Positions 35,949-45,144 of a DNA stretch of 64,000 bases are shown piece by piece (positions within the stretch are counted from its first letter, which is position 1; each line of letters begins with the position of its first letter). The stretch comes from Veillonellaceae bacterium SB90. GTDB lineage: Bacteria > Bacillota > Negativicutes > Selenomonadales > Selenomonadaceae. The position numbers were made by a program, and so were the translations under genes. The notes beneath the pieces were generated by a model. That model made no database searches, was not told where the DNA came from, and saw only the letters and a program-made list of their open reading frames with translations. Location of the stretch: contig CABJCJ010000009.1 in NCBI GenBank assembly GCA_902364065.1, positions 26,692 through 90,691 of the forward strand, in the 5' to 3' direction.

Positions 35949-37856
35949 TTACTCTTTCTTAGCTACGGCATAGTTACGCAGACGCGGCTTGATAAGAGAG
36001 TGTTCGAATTCACGGTAGGAAACAACCGGCTCTTCCTTCTCCTGGTCGAACGTGACGATGGTCGTACGCATGAACTCTTTATCGTTACGCTCGAAGAACA
36101 CGAGGTCGTCGTTGCCGTCATCCGTCGTGCCACGGCCCGTCTCAGCATCGAAGTGGAACTTGCCGTACTTCTTCGTGAGGGCTTCCTTGAGCTGATCGTC
36201 CATCTTGTCGTAGTCGGACTTCAGGACGATCTTCGCATGAGCACCGCGGCTCTCGTCACGCTGCAGAGCGGACTGCGTGATGGCCATCGCATAGATGATC
36301 ATGTTGCGCAGCTGACGAACGAACATGGCTTCCTGGTTTGCCCACGTGCCATGATCCGTGACGCCGATGTTGTCCCAGCGCTTGAGGATCTCCTTGAGTT
36401 CCTTGACGCATTCCTTGAGGCCGTTGTTATCGCGCTCAATGGAAACGTATTTGTACATGATATCGCCGAGCTCGTGATGGAGCTTATGCGCATTTTCCGT
36501 ACCATTCATGTTGCGGATCTTGTCGAACTCTGCTACGCACTCCTGACGTGCTGCCTCGAGCTCTTCGTCCGTAAGAGCAGCGCCGAGCTTGCCGCTGCGT
36601 GCGAGGCGCAGGGATTCCGGACCAGAGATCGTGCCCGAATACGTTGCCGACAGCAGCGAGTTTGCACCGAGGCGGTTTGCGCCATGGTACTGGTAATCGC
36701 ACTCGCCGGAAGCCAACAGGCCCGGGATGTTCGTGTGATGCTCGCGATCGACCCAGATACCGCCCATCGAGTAATGGATCGACGGGAAGATCTCCATCGG
36801 GACCTTGCGCGGATCCTGACCCATGAAGTCGCTGTACATCTCGAGGATGCCGCCGAGCTTGCGCTCGAGGTAGTCAGCCGGGATGTGCGAGAGGTCGAGG
36901 TAAACGCGGTTCGGGTTGTGCATGCCGAGGCCCATGTGGACAACGACCTTGTAGATGGCGCGCGATGCAACGTCACGCGGTACGAGGTTGCCGTATGCCG
37001 GATACATATCCTCGAGGAAGTACCAGCGCTCTTTCTCGCCCGTCTGCGGGTTCTTGCGGTAAACCCAGACGCGGCCGCCTTCACCGCGGCAAGCCTCGGA
37101 CATCAGGCGGTTCTTATCGGAACCCGGGATGGCCGTCGGATGGATCTGGAGGAACTCCGGATTGCCGAGCTCAGCACCCTGCTGGTAAACAGCGGAGACA
37201 GCGGAGCCGTTGCAGATCGTCGAAGCCGTGCAGCGGCCGTACACCTGGCCAGGGCCGCCCGTAGCGAGGATGACGACATCAGCCGGGAACGAAACGATCT
37301 CGTTGGAATTCATGTTCTGCGCAACGATACCGCGGCAGACACCATCTTTGTTCTTGATGATCTTGATGAATTCCCAGAACTCATACTTCTTGACGCCGCC
37401 CTTTACTTCCCAACGGCGAACCTGCTCGTCGAGAGCATAGAGGAGCTGCTGGCCCGTCGTGGAGCCGGCGAAGACCGTGCGCTTGTTCTTCTGGCCACCG
37501 AAGTTGCGGAGGTCAAGCACGCCTTCTGCCGTACGCGTGAACGGCACGCCCATGCGGTCGAACATCTTGATGAGCTTCGGAGCAGCCTCGACCATGCCCT
37601 TTACTGCGAGCTGGTCAGCGAGGAAGTCGCCGCCGTATACCGTATCATCGAAATGCTCATAGATGGAATCGTGCTCACCCTTCGTATCCATGCAGGCGTT
37701 GATGCCGCCCTGGGCGCAGAGGGAATGGGAACGCTTTACCGGGCAATAGGAAAAGAGGTCTACTTTTCCGCCGCCTTCGCAGATCTTCAGCGTAGCCATG
37801 AGGCCCGAAAGGCCGCCGCCTACGACGATAATCTTATTTTCTGGTTTCTTAGCCAT
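35949..37856 (-). CDS. sdhA: Succinate dehydrogenase/fumarate reductase flavoprotein
   Basis: Catalytic subunit of 635 aa. It shows the FAD dinucleotide motif (VVGGGLSGLMAT), the His that bonds FAD covalently and the capping motif (SHSLCAQGGINA), and the active-site region (HPTAIPGSDKNRLMSEACRGEGG in part, with RGEGG). Interconverts fumarate and succinate, in this context most likely as the terminal step of anaerobic respiration or succinate formation. Confidence 0.96.
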   Translation of the reverse strand: MAKKPENKIIVVGGGLSGLMATLKICEGGGKVDLFSYCPVKRSHSLCAQGGINACMDTKGEHDSIYEHFDDTVYGGDFLADQLAVKGMVEAAPKLIKMFDRMGVPFTRTAEGVLDLRNFGGQKNKRTVFAGSTTGQQLLYALDEQVRRWEVKGGVKKYEFWEFIKIIKNKDGVCRGIVAQNMNSNEIVSFPADVVILATGGPGQVYGRCTASTICNGSAVSAVYQQGAELGNPEFLQIHPTAIPGSDKNRLMSEACRGEGGRVWVYRKNPQTGEKERWYFLEDMYPAYGNLVPRDVASRAIYKVVVHMGLGMHNPNRVYLDLSHIPADYLERKLGGILEMYSDFMGQDPRKVPMEIFPSIHYSMGGIWVDREHHTNIPGLLASGECDYQYHGANRLGANSLLSATYSGTISGPESLRLARSGKLGAALTDEELEAARQECVAEFDKIRNMNGTENAHKLHHELGDIMYKYVSIERDNNGLKECVKELKEILKRWDNIGVTDHGTWANQEAMFVRQLRNMIIYAMAITQSALQRDESRGAHAKIVLKSDYDKMDDQLKEALTKKYGKFHFDAETGRGTTDDGNDDLVFFERNDKEFMRTTIVTFDQEKEEPVVSYREFEHSLIKPRLRNYAVAKKE

Positions 37857-37892
37857 TGATATTCTCCTTTTCTTACACAGCGTATCGAGGTC

Positions 37893-38519
37893 TTACATGA
37901 CGTAGTAGCTGGCCATGAAAGCGACCGTTACCAGGCAGAGAAGTGCGCAGAGGCACATGCTCAGGACGTTGATGACGAACTGAACGCGCGGGCCTTTGGC
38001 AATGCCCCAAGTCATGCAGAAGGTCGTGATACCATTGCAGAAATGGAAGATTGCAGCGAACATGCCGATCGTGTAGAGCACGGCTACGAGCGGGCTGCCC
38101 GTGAAGTAGGACTGCAGGAGCTCATAGGAAATCGGCGTACCGGAGATGGCTTTCGTGAAGATGCGCAGATAGAATACATGCCAGATGAGGAATACGACGA
38201 GGAACCATGCCGTCCAGCGCTGGAGTGCAAACTGCCAGTTGCGGACATAGCCATAGCGGCCCGGGTTGTTCTTGGCCTGCAGTGCGATATAGATACCATA
38301 GATGGCATGGAAGAGGATTGGCAGAGCAACGCCAAAGATTTCCAGGCCGAGGAAAATCGGATGCGGAATGAGCTCCATCATGGCAAGAGCGCCATTGAGC
38401 GACTCAGCACCACCAAGTGCACGAGCATTCGTGATGATATGCTCGAAGAGGAAAAGGCCGATTGCCAGCAAGCCGACTAAGGAATGCAGACGGCGCAGAT
38501 AAAAAGTTGTGTGAAACAT
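37893..38519 (-). CDS. sdhC: Succinate dehydrogenase cytochrome b558 subunit
   Basis: Membrane anchor of 208 aa with five predicted helices and conserved heme-ligand histidines in the helices (RRLHSLVGL, FLFEHI, LFHAIYGI, LIWHVFYL, IFHFCNGI). It is the di-heme, single-subunit anchor of B. subtilis-type enzymes, linking succinate/fumarate to menaquinone. The heme it needs may come from the AhbC/AhbD route encoded at 53-55 kb. It follows fumB with a terminator-like hairpin between. Confidence 0.94.
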   Translation of the reverse strand: MFHTTFYLRRLHSLVGLLAIGLFLFEHIITNARALGGAESLNGALAMMELIPHPIFLGLEIFGVALPILFHAIYGIYIALQAKNNPGRYGYVRNWQFALQRWTAWFLVVFLIWHVFYLRIFTKAISGTPISYELLQSYFTGSPLVAVLYTIGMFAAIFHFCNGITTFCMTWGIAKGPRVQFVINVLSMCLCALLCLVTVAFMASYYVM

Positions 38520-38539
38520 TCTATACCTCCTGTTGATTC

Positions 38540-38586
38540 GTGGAAAAAAGGAAAGAAGCCTTGAGCGAGCCTCTCAAGAGCTTCCT
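38540..38586 (-). terminator. Attenuator-like hairpin between fumB and sdhC
   Basis: GAAGC(T)CTTGAG pairs with CTCAAGGCTTC, followed on the minus strand by TTTCCTTTTTT. It lies within the otherwise continuous fumAB-sdhCAB unit, so partial termination would set the fumarase to reductase ratio. Confidence 0.65.
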
Positions 38587-38601
38587 TCCTCCCAACTTTT
38601 A

Positions 38602-39168
38602 TCAGTAACCCTTCAGGGTACGATACTTCTCCTGGTTGACATCGTAGAGGTTGTTCCCCTGGCAGTCGATGACAACAATTGCTGGGAAGTCTTCGACCGT
38701 CAGGCGTGCCAGCGCCTCAGGGCCGAGTTCCGGGTAAGCGAGGACTTCGTATTTCTTGACGGATTTTGCGATGAGCGCCGCAGCGCCACCAACAGCAGCA
38801 AAGTACGTAACGCCATTCTTCTTCATGGATTCAACGACTTCCTTGGAACGGGAGCCTTTGCCAATCATGCCCTTGATGCCCTGATCGAGCATCGTCGGCG
38901 TGTATGCATCCATGCGGCCAGAAGTCGTCGGACCGCAGGAGCCAATCGGGTCACCCGGCTTTGCCGGCGTAGGTCCGAGGTAATAAACCATCTTATTGTG
39001 CCAGTCAATCGGCAGCTTCTCGCCATTGGCAAGCGCTTCGCACATCTTCTTGTGTGCGGCATCGCGGGCTGCGTAAATCTCACCCGTGATGAGCACGCTG
39101 TCGCCGATCTTGAGCTTACGGGAATCTTCTTCCGTAAATGGGGTATGGATACGAATAGGTTCTGCCAT
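38602..39168 (-). CDS. fumB: Class I fumarase beta (C-terminal) subunit
   Basis: A 188-aa subunit of the two-part, oxygen-sensitive [4Fe-4S] fumarate hydratase. Family motifs GDSVLITGEIYAARDAAHKK, GPTTSGRMDAYTP and the active-site GKGSRS are present. It starts 46 nt after the alpha subunit gene. Converts malate and fumarate together with FumA. L-tartrate dehydratase is the related alternative, but the link to sdhCAB favours fumarase. Confidence 0.92.
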   Translation of the reverse strand: MAEPIRIHTPFTEEDSRKLKIGDSVLITGEIYAARDAAHKKMCEALANGEKLPIDWHNKMVYYLGPTPAKPGDPIGSCGPTTSGRMDAYTPTMLDQGIKGMIGKGSRSKEVVESMKKNGVTYFAAVGGAAALIAKSVKKYEVLAYPELGPEALARLTVEDFPAIVVIDCQGNNLYDVNQEKYRTLKGY

Positions 39169-39213
39169 GATTATCTCTCCTCCTGATGATTTCTGCTCAG
39201 CTTATGGAACGAA

Positions 39214-40056
39214 TCAAAGTACGCGCTGTGCATGGCGGCATGCATGGCAGCAGATCGTAACAGCCACCGGCAGGCCAGCGATATGCGTCGGGCCCCACTC
39301 GATGTTGACGCCGATGCAGGACGTCGTGCCGCCGAGCTGCGGTCCAATACCCGTTTCATTGATGAGTTCGAGGAGTTCGTCTTCGAGCTTTGCATACTCC
39401 GGCATCGGGTTATGCGAATCGATCGAGCGCGTCAGCGCAATCTTGCTCATGACAGCGGCGCGGTCCATCGTGCCGCCGATGCCGATACCGACAACCATCG
39501 GCGGGCAAGGATTCATGCTGGCATGGAGGATGATTTCCATAACGGCTTTCTTGACACCTTCGACGCCATCAGCCGGAACGAGCATCTTGATGCCGCCCTT
39601 GTTCTCAGAACCAAAGCCTTTCGGCTCAACCGTGATCTTGAGCTTGTCGCCCGGAACGATCTTCGTGTAGATGACGCCCGGCGTGTTGTTCTTCGTGTTG
39701 ACGCGATTGAAAATCGGCTCTGCCACGACTGACTTTCTCAGGTAGCCTTCCGTGTAGCCCTTGGCAATACCGTCGTTGACAGCCTCTTCGAGGTCACCGC
39801 CGACGATGTGAAGATCCTGACCAACTTCGAGGAAGACAATCGTCATGCCGGTATCCTGGCAGTACGGGCGATCTTCATCGCGTGCGATTTCTGCGTTCTT
39901 GATGATCTGGTCGAGCACGGCCTGGCCTACCGGGGACTTCTCCGTCTCACGGCCTTTCTTCAGGCCTTCATAGACGTCCTTCGGAAGATAGTAGGCAGCT
40001 TCCTTGCACATCTGTGCAACGGTTTCCGTGATCTGTTTTGCGTCGAGTTCTCGCAA
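39214..40056 (-). CDS. fumA: Class I fumarase alpha (N-terminal) subunit
   Basis: A 280-aa subunit bearing the [4Fe-4S] cluster; cluster and active-site regions CQDTG, NPCPPMVVGIGIGG and GGTTSCIGVNIEWGPTH are visible. The start is TTG 40056, 7 nt after GGGAGG, giving the typical MRELDAKQITE; the ATG five codons upstream overlaps the binding site. First gene of fumAB-sdhCAB, expressed from the promoter at 40101-40129. Confidence 0.93.
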   Translation of the reverse strand: MRELDAKQITETVAQMCKEAAYYLPKDVYEGLKKGRETEKSPVGQAVLDQIIKNAEIARDEDRPYCQDTGMTIVFLEVGQDLHIVGGDLEEAVNDGIAKGYTEGYLRKSVVAEPIFNRVNTKNNTPGVIYTKIVPGDKLKITVEPKGFGSENKGGIKMLVPADGVEGVKKAVMEIILHASMNPCPPMVVGIGIGGTMDRAAVMSKIALTRSIDSHNPMPEYAKLEDELLELINETGIGPQLGGTTSCIGVNIEWGPTHIAGLPVAVTICCHACRHAQRVL

Positions 40057-40082
40057 AGTAATCCCTCCCATAAATACGACTT

Positions 40083-40129
40083 ATCACACATCTGTGATTC
40101 ATGATAACACATTTTATAGCGGCTTTCAA
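40083..40129 (-). promoter_or_regulatory. fumA promoter with operator-like inverted repeat
   Basis: Minus strand: -35 TTGAAA (40124-40129), 17-bp spacer, -10 TATCAT (40101-40106). Immediately downstream, over the expected start site, lies the perfect inverted repeat ATCACA-N4-TGTGAT (40083-40098). The motif uses CRP-like half sites but in outward order and with a short spacer; a repressor role is inferred from its position. Confidence 0.6.
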
Positions 40130-40240
40130 GCATTATTGAATGCCCGCAAACCCTTGAAAATAGTGAATTCCATTCACTTTTTCCTGCCCGTTCAGGACAC
40201 GAAATTACTACTATATACATTTACATATATTGGCCATCTG

Positions 40241-40275
40241 CAAAAAAAAATCCTGCTTTCACACAGGACTTTTTT
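40241..40275 (-). terminator. Terminator of the phosphoesterase gene
   Basis: AGTCCTG/CAGGATT stem flanked by TTTTTT on the plus side and nine A (T on the minus strand) on the other. It ends the murI-to-phosphoesterase unit before the fumA promoter. Confidence 0.8.
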
Positions 40276-40317
40276 CGGTTCACTTATATATTTTGTTAAA
40301 ATTTTTCTTGATTCGAC

Positions 40318-40845
40318 TTATTGTATCGTGTTGACATATACGCCATTTATGGTGTCCTCTGTGGGAAAACGCACGAGACGGACACCGGGGCGCTTCCCCG
40401 GCACGAGTTCCATGACTGCGAACGACCCCGTCGCGGCATCGCGCGGCCGCGCGACACTGCCGGGATTCAGTACGGTGAGCTCCCCCGGAGAAAGTTCTGC
40501 CACATGCGTATGACCGTAGATGGCGATATCCGCGCCGCAGGCCTCCGCCTGTTCGCGCAGCATCCGCGTCGTATAGCGCACACCGTAGATATGTCCATGC
40601 GTCAGGAAGATGCGATGGCCTTCCACATCCCGGACCTCATCATCCCGGACGCGCTCATCCGGCCAGTCACAATTGCCGGCGACACGTACGACTTCGGTAT
40701 CCGTCATCATCGCCAGGTACTCCGCATCGGGTACCACATCGCCTGCGTGGAACCAGAGCCTGACGCCCTGCGCAGCGGGATGGGCGAGCATCGCATCGAT
40801 GGCACGCGTATTGCCATGGCTGTCGCTCACGATTCCTACTTTCAT
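40318..40845 (-). CDS. YfcE/MJ0936-family metallophosphoesterase
   Basis: A 175-aa two-metal phosphodiesterase with GIVSDSHGN, HAGDVVPD, GNCDW, THGH and GHTHV motifs, all complete. ATG 40845 follows GGAGGA by 9 nt and overlaps the rdgB stop. Natural substrate unknown. The rph-rdgB-yfcE order is a common Firmicute arrangement. Confidence 0.92.
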   Translation of the reverse strand: MKVGIVSDSHGNTRAIDAMLAHPAAQGVRLWFHAGDVVPDAEYLAMMTDTEVVRVAGNCDWPDERVRDDEVRDVEGHRIFLTHGHIYGVRYTTRMLREQAEACGADIAIYGHTHVAELSPGELTVLNPGSVARPRDAATGSFAVMELVPGKRPGVRLVRFPTEDTINGVYVNTIQ

Positions 40846-41441
40846 TTCAGATACTCCTCCAACTTGCGGACCATGGCACGCAAAGCCCTGCCGCGATGAC
40901 TGATGCAATCCTTCTCCTCAATCGTCAGCTCCGCCATCGTGCGGCCCGGATAATCGGCCGTGTAGAAATACGGATCATAGCCAAAGCCATTTTCCCCCTT
41001 CGGCTCGAGCGCGACCTTGCCCTCGCAGCATCCTTCCGTCTCGTACTCCGTGCCGTCAAGACCGGCAAAGGACAGGACGCAGCGGTAATCGGCAGGCGAA
41101 CACGTGACGCCGTGTGCACGCAGTTCCTCCCTGAGCTTCGCGTTGTTCGTCGCGTCATCAGCATGGAAGCCGGCGAAGCGCGCCGAATGGACACCTGGCG
41201 CCCCTGAAAGGACTTCGACCTCCAGGCCCGAATCGTCCGCCAGGCAGTCGCAGCCGGTTTTTTCCCGATAGAAGCAGGCCTTGATCCTGGCATTCTCGCC
41301 GAAGGTCCGGCCGTTTTCCACCGCATCCGGCAGCTCGCCAAAATCTGCCAGCGAAACGACTTCTACCGGCAGATGCGCAAGCGCCGCGCGCAATTCGCGC
41401 ACCTTGCCCGGATTTTTAGTTGCCAAAACGATTTTCTTCAT
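40842..41441 (-). CDS. rdgB: XTP/dITP pyrophosphatase (RdgB/HAM1)
   Basis: House-cleaning enzyme of 199 aa that hydrolyses non-canonical purine triphosphates. It has the nucleotide-binding TKNPGKVRELRAAL, catalytic DDSGLEVEVL, GFGYDPYF and the C-terminal SHRGRAL. It starts 8 nt after rph and overlaps the phosphoesterase gene by 4 nt. Confidence 0.96.
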   Translation of the reverse strand: MKKIVLATKNPGKVRELRAALAHLPVEVVSLADFGELPDAVENGRTFGENARIKACFYREKTGCDCLADDSGLEVEVLSGAPGVHSARFAGFHADDATNNAKLREELRAHGVTCSPADYRCVLSFAGLDGTEYETEGCCEGKVALEPKGENGFGYDPYFYTADYPGRTMAELTIEEKDCISHRGRALRAMVRKLEEYLK

Positions 41442-41448
41442 GCTTTTC

Positions 41449-42195
41449 TCATCCTTCCCGGCCTACCAGCCAGACGAGTTCCCCGCCCAGCACATCCTTC
41501 TGATACGAAATGAGTTCCCGGCAGCCGCGCTCGCCAAGCGCCAGGAGGCTGCTGAGCTCCTCATGGCTGAACGGACGGCCCTCGCCCGTCCCCTGCACTT
41601 CGACGAAACGGCCGTCTCCCGTCATGACGACATTCATGTCGACGATGGCCTGCGAATCCTCCTCGTAGCAAAGATCGAGAATCGGCTCCTCCTCATGGCT
41701 GATGCCCACGCTGATTGCAGCCAGGAAATCCTTGACGGGAAAGATATTCCCCTTCTCATAAAAGGACGCACATGCCTCGACCAGCGCAACAAAGGCACCG
41801 GTAATCGAAGCCGTGCGCGTGCCCCCATCCGCCTGGATGACATCGCAGTCAATCTGGATGGTGCGCTCACCGAGAGCTTTCGTATCGACGACGGAACGCA
41901 GACTGCGGCCGATCAGGCGCTCAATCTCCTGCGTCCGGCCGGACTGGCGTCCCCTGACGGCTTCGCGCTGCGTGCGCGTGCTCGTCGCACTCGGCAGCAG
42001 TGAATACTCTGCCGCGATCCATCCCTCTCCCGTACCGCGCAGGAAAAAGGGCACGCGGTCCTCGATGGAAGCCGCGCAAATGACCTTGGTATTCCCCATC
42101 TCAATGAGCACCGAACCCGCCGGATACTTCTGGAAATGGCGATGAATCTCATACGGCCGCAGGTCACCGGCCTGCCTTCTGTCAATTCTTGCCAT
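41449..42195 (-). CDS. rph: Ribonuclease PH
   Basis: Phosphate-dependent 3' exonuclease for tRNA maturation, 248 aa. Recognisable blocks are [16 protein letters not shown], the arginine-rich [34 protein letters not shown] and [11 protein letters not shown] 42195 follows GGAGG by 8 nt. It begins after a terminator and leads the rph-rdgB-phosphoesterase set. Confidence 0.96.
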   Translation of the reverse strand: MARIDRRQAGDLRPYEIHRHFQKYPAGSVLIEMGNTKVICAASIEDRVPFFLRGTGEGWIAAEYSLLPSATSTRTQREAVRGRQSGRTQEIERLIGRSLRSVVDTKALGERTIQIDCDVIQADGGTRTASITGAFVALVEACASFYEKGNIFPVKDFLAAISVGISHEEEPILDLCYEEDSQAIVDMNVVMTGDGRFVEVQGTGEGRPFSHEELSSLLALGERGCRELISYQKDVLGGELVWLVGREG

Positions 42196-42213
42196 GCCTT
42201 CACCCTCCAAAGA

Positions 42214-42246
42214 AAAGAGCCTTCCCCCGCAAGGGGGAGGGCTTCC
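42214..42246 (-). terminator. Terminator after the CofE-like gene
   Basis: GAGCCTTCCCCC pairs with GGGGGAGGGCTTC across a 4-nt loop, followed by TTTTCTTT on the minus strand. Confidence 0.85.
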
Positions 42247-42259
42247 ATAAAATCAACGC

Positions 42260-42931
42260 TTATTTGCCGGATTTGCTCTCCTGATACTGGCGATAGTTCT
42301 TGATGATGCAGATCGGCGTCTTCTGGCTGGCATTGCCGAACGGGTTGTCAATGAGCAGCTTTGCTGCCATCTGGCCATCGACCTTATCCGTCACACCGAC
42401 CACGCGCGAGCGCTTGAGATCATTGACATCGGCAATCATCGCGCCGAAACAGCCGAGACGCTGCTGGATCTTCTTGACGACTTCATTCGGATCCTTCGGG
42501 CCGTAGACGATGCATTTATCGAACGGCGGCATCGTACCCGTGACATCATCGATGAGCGCCGTCTGCTCGCCGCCCCATTTGTAGAAGAGGCCGCTCTGGC
42601 CGACGAGCTTGCCGAGGAAGCCCGCGAACAGCGCAAAGGCCACGCGCCATTTGCCTTCGACATCCATCAGGGACTGCATGCCATGCGGCGAAGCCAGGCT
42701 GCCGTAATCCGGGATGAAGCGGCAGCAGAACTGTGCGACGCGCGTAATCTTGAGATCCTCCGGGCGCACGAAGCGGCCCTGCGTGATGGCAACGACGCTC
42801 TCTGCCGTGCACAGGAGGTCGTCAGGGCCAATCTTGCCCTTCGTATAGCGTTCAATGCTGTCGACGATATCGTCTTTCTCGGTCAGGATGCGCGTCGGGA
42901 CCGGGATCAAATCAAGTTTTGCTTCTGCCAT
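42260..42931 (-). CDS. CofE-like (F420 ligase-fold) protein
   Basis: A 223-aa protein of the F420-0:gamma-glutamyl ligase superfamily, with [27 protein letters not shown] and a C-terminal [20 protein letters not shown]. No other F420 gene is present and Negativicutes are not known to make F420, so it probably ligates glutamate or another amino acid to a different acceptor. ATG 42931 is 10 nt after GGGAGG. Lies between a membrane hypothetical and rph. Confidence 0.72.
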   Translation of the reverse strand: MAEAKLDLIPVPTRILTEKDDIVDSIERYTKGKIGPDDLLCTAESVVAITQGRFVRPEDLKITRVAQFCCRFIPDYGSLASPHGMQSLMDVEGKWRVAFALFAGFLGKLVGQSGLFYKWGGEQTALIDDVTGTMPPFDKCIVYGPKDPNEVVKKIQQRLGCFGAMIADVNDLKRSRVVGVTDKVDGQMAAKLLIDNPFGNASQKTPICIIKNYRQYQESKSGK

Positions 42932-42954
42932 GATGATAATTCCTCCCTCAGTCC

Positions 42955-43506
42955 TCAATCCTTAACGAGCTCGACACCGGCGAGCTTGGCAATCTCTTCA
43001 GCCGGCAGAGTCAGGCGTACCTTCGTGTAATGCCACGGCGTGCGGCCTGTTTCCATCCAGATGACATCCATCGGCAAGTCGACCATATGAGAAAGCGCTT
43101 CCTTGAGGCTCAGGCCCTTGCGCGGCGTCAGTTTGACCTTGGCAAAGATGTTGAGCTTGTCCTCATGGTTGCGGTCGCCGAGCTTCTGAATGAGCACAGC
43201 CTCGAAATAATCGTCCTCGCGGGGCTCCCCTTCGCGCTCAGCCTTGCCACGTGCCTCGATGCCGTCGTACTGCTCGTACGGCAGCTGCGGACGTACCATG
43301 GCATCCATGATCGTCGCACACTGCTTGCCCTCATTGATAAAGGTCAGTTTCTTGGAGATGACGATGCTGTCGTCCGTCTGGGATTCCACGACAAACGGGG
43401 CATCCGTCTTCACGACAACCTTTTCCTTGCCGACCGCGCAAAGATAAAGTTTTGCCACGATGACTGCGGCCACGATGAGGCCAATGATTACATATAATAC
43501 CGTCAC
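42955..43506 (-). CDS. Membrane-anchored protein of unknown function
   Basis: I do not recognise this 183-aa protein. It has one N-terminal membrane helix ([20 protein letters not shown]) and a soluble domain with alternating beta-like segments, including [16 protein letters not shown] and [12 protein letters not shown], that could be a small beta-sandwich. GTG start at 43506, 7 nt after GGAGG. Flanked by a YbgC-type thioesterase (12 nt) and the CofE-like gene (23 nt), so all three appear co-transcribed. Confidence 0.7.
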   Translation of the reverse strand: MTVLYVIIGLIVAAVIVAKLYLCAVGKEKVVVKTDAPFVVESQTDDSIVISKKLTFINEGKQCATIMDAMVRPQLPYEQYDGIEARGKAEREGEPREDDYFEAVLIQKLGDRNHEDKLNIFAKVKLTPRKGLSLKEALSHMVDLPMDVIWMETGRTPWHYTKVRLTLPAEEIAKLAGVELVKD

Positions 43507-43518
43507 GTTACTTCCTCC

Positions 43519-43965
43519 TCAGTCTTTTTCCTCTGCAGCTGCCAGAGCCTGCTGTTCTTCCGCCATGGCCTGCTGGAGCTTGCGGTAATACTTCTCCGGC
43601 AGGCGCGTGATCTTGCCCGTATCGCTATGGGTAAAGACGTTCTGCGTGAAGCCCGTTACCATGAGGACCCCTGTCTTCTTGTTAAAGACGCGGTAAGAGA
43701 ACGCCATCTTCGCGCGCGTCAGAGCCTTGGCCGTCGTCTCAATCTGGACGACATCATCGAAGCGGCCCGGCGAAACGTACTTCGCCCGCACCTCGGTGAT
43801 GGGGAAAACGTATCCGTCTTCCATCATCTCCCCCAGGGTAATCCCGTATTTGCGCAGATATTCAACGCGGCCCGTCTCAAACCAGCGAATGTAGTTGGCA
43901 TGATGTACAACCGCCATGGCGTCCGTATCGTAGAAGTTGACATGATGTTCCGTAATCACTGACAC
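43519..43965 (-). CDS. YbgC/4HBT-family acyl-CoA thioesterase
   Basis: Hot-dog-fold thioesterase of 148 aa with the family motif YDTDAMAVVHHANYIRWFE and later AKYVSPGRFDDVV; the Asp in DTD and the His in VVHH are the usual catalytic residues. GTG 43965 is 7 nt from GGAGG, whereas ATG 43971 is only 1 nt away. Substrate acyl group unknown. Confidence 0.88.
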   Translation of the reverse strand: MSVITEHHVNFYDTDAMAVVHHANYIRWFETGRVEYLRKYGITLGEMMEDGYVFPITEVRAKYVSPGRFDDVVQIETTAKALTRAKMAFSYRVFNKKTGVLMVTGFTQNVFTHSDTGKITRLPEKYYRKLQQAMAEEQQALAAAEEKD

Positions 43966-44043
43966 GGCCATCCCTCCTCATGCAGGTTTCTTGATTAGAA
44001 ATACAATGTATAGGGTAGAACAAAAGCCATGGAAAGTCAAGAA

Positions 44044-44826
44044 TCAATTGAGCTCGTAGACCTTGTCGAGCCGCTTCAGGTAGCGGCCGATGCGCTGCAG
44101 CTCCGCTTCTTCCCTGACGAGGCGGCCCGAATAATAATACTCGACCCTCTGCGGCAGATTCTCAAGGGCATGGCGCTCCTTGAGACGGCGCACGAGCTCC
44201 CGCACCGTACCGGCATTGCCGTCAACGAAATGCATGGCCGGCGGCATGAGACGGCGCATCGTGTCCTTGAAATAGTTGAAATGCGTGCAGCCGAGGACAA
44301 GTGCCGAATACTCAGCAAGGTCAAATGCCGAGAACTCCTGCTGCAGATAATCCGTCACGGCCTGCGACTCAAATTCCTCGCGTTCCGCGAACTCCACGAG
44401 CCGCGGCAGCGGCAGAAGGTCCACGAGATGTTCCTTGTCCACACGGTCAATCAGGACCTTCATCTTCTTTCCCTTGACCGTGATTGGCGTGGCCGTCACG
44501 AGCACGCGATGCTCGCCATCGAGATCGAGTGCTTTCTTGGCAGCCGGCTCCATGCCGATGATGGGGATATCGTAGCGGCGGCGCATATCCTTGACCGCTA
44601 CGGAGGTCGCCGTATTGCAGGCCACGACGATGGCCTTGACATCACGCGTCAGCAGGAAATCAAAGGCTTCCTGCACGAAGCCGCGCACTTCTTCCTGCGT
44701 CTTGACGCCATAAGGTACATGATCCTCATCCGCATAGAACACGAACTGCTCATGCGGCAGGACACGCATGGCATGATGCAGGACAGACAGCCCGCCGATG
44801 CCCGAATCAAAAAACGCGATTTTCAT
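44044..44826 (-). CDS. murI: Glutamate racemase
   Basis: Makes D-glutamate for peptidoglycan. The 260-aa product has FFDSGIGGLSV with the catalytic-site Asp7, and the two catalytic cysteines Cys70 (VACNTATS) and Cys180 (GCTHF). ATG 44826 follows GGGAG by 8 nt. It stands at the head of the thioesterase-unknown-CofE-like group, separated by about 75 nt. Confidence 0.95.
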   Translation of the reverse strand: MKIAFFDSGIGGLSVLHHAMRVLPHEQFVFYADEDHVPYGVKTQEEVRGFVQEAFDFLLTRDVKAIVVACNTATSVAVKDMRRRYDIPIIGMEPAAKKALDLDGEHRVLVTATPITVKGKKMKVLIDRVDKEHLVDLLPLPRLVEFAEREEFESQAVTDYLQQEFSAFDLAEYSALVLGCTHFNYFKDTMRRLMPPAMHFVDGNAGTVRELVRRLKERHALENLPQRVEYYYSGRLVREEAELQRIGRYLKRLDKVYELN

Positions 44827-44910
44827 TCTCAGCACTCCCGAACAATAAGATTCGCTGCCAATATAATCAGCCGCCCATGAGGACGCCTTTCACAGACCCG
44901 CAGCATTCAG

Positions 44911-44946
44911 AAAACCCGCCTAGCAGTGACAGCGAACAGGCGGGTT
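44911..44946. terminator. GC-rich hairpin upstream of murI
   Basis: AACCCGCCT/AGGCGGGTT 9-bp stem with a 16-nt loop; TTTTC follows on the minus strand and TTCTTCT on the plus strand. No gene clearly ends here, so it may insulate murI from the tRNA-Ser promoter. Confidence 0.5.
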
Positions 44947-45012
44947 CCTTCTTCTATTCTTCATTATAGCAGTTCTGTTTTTCTCTGGCAACGCACGAAA
45001 ACAACGCTTCAT

Positions 45013-45042
45013 TTGACACATGCTCCGTTTCTTTGCTATAAT
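45013..45042 (+). promoter_or_regulatory. Promoter of the tRNA-Ser pair
   Basis: Perfect consensus hexamers TTGACA (45013-45018) and TATAAT (45037-45042) with an 18-bp spacer; transcription would start just before the first tRNA at 45053. Confidence 0.85.
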
Positions 45043-45052
45043 GACTTCATAT

Positions 45053-45141
<89 letters not shown>

Positions 45142-45144
45142 TAT

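Noticed and set aside
35364-37859. An 831-codon open frame on the plus strand opposite sdhA/sdhB
   Set aside because: It lies entirely antisense to well-conserved genes, has no ribosome site or family motif, and is explained by codon bias in GC-rich minus-strand genes.
40083-40098. Canonical CRP site at fumA
   Set aside because: The half sites are in the order ATCACA-N4-TGTGAT, not TGTGA-N6-TCACA, so it is reported only as an unassigned inverted repeat.
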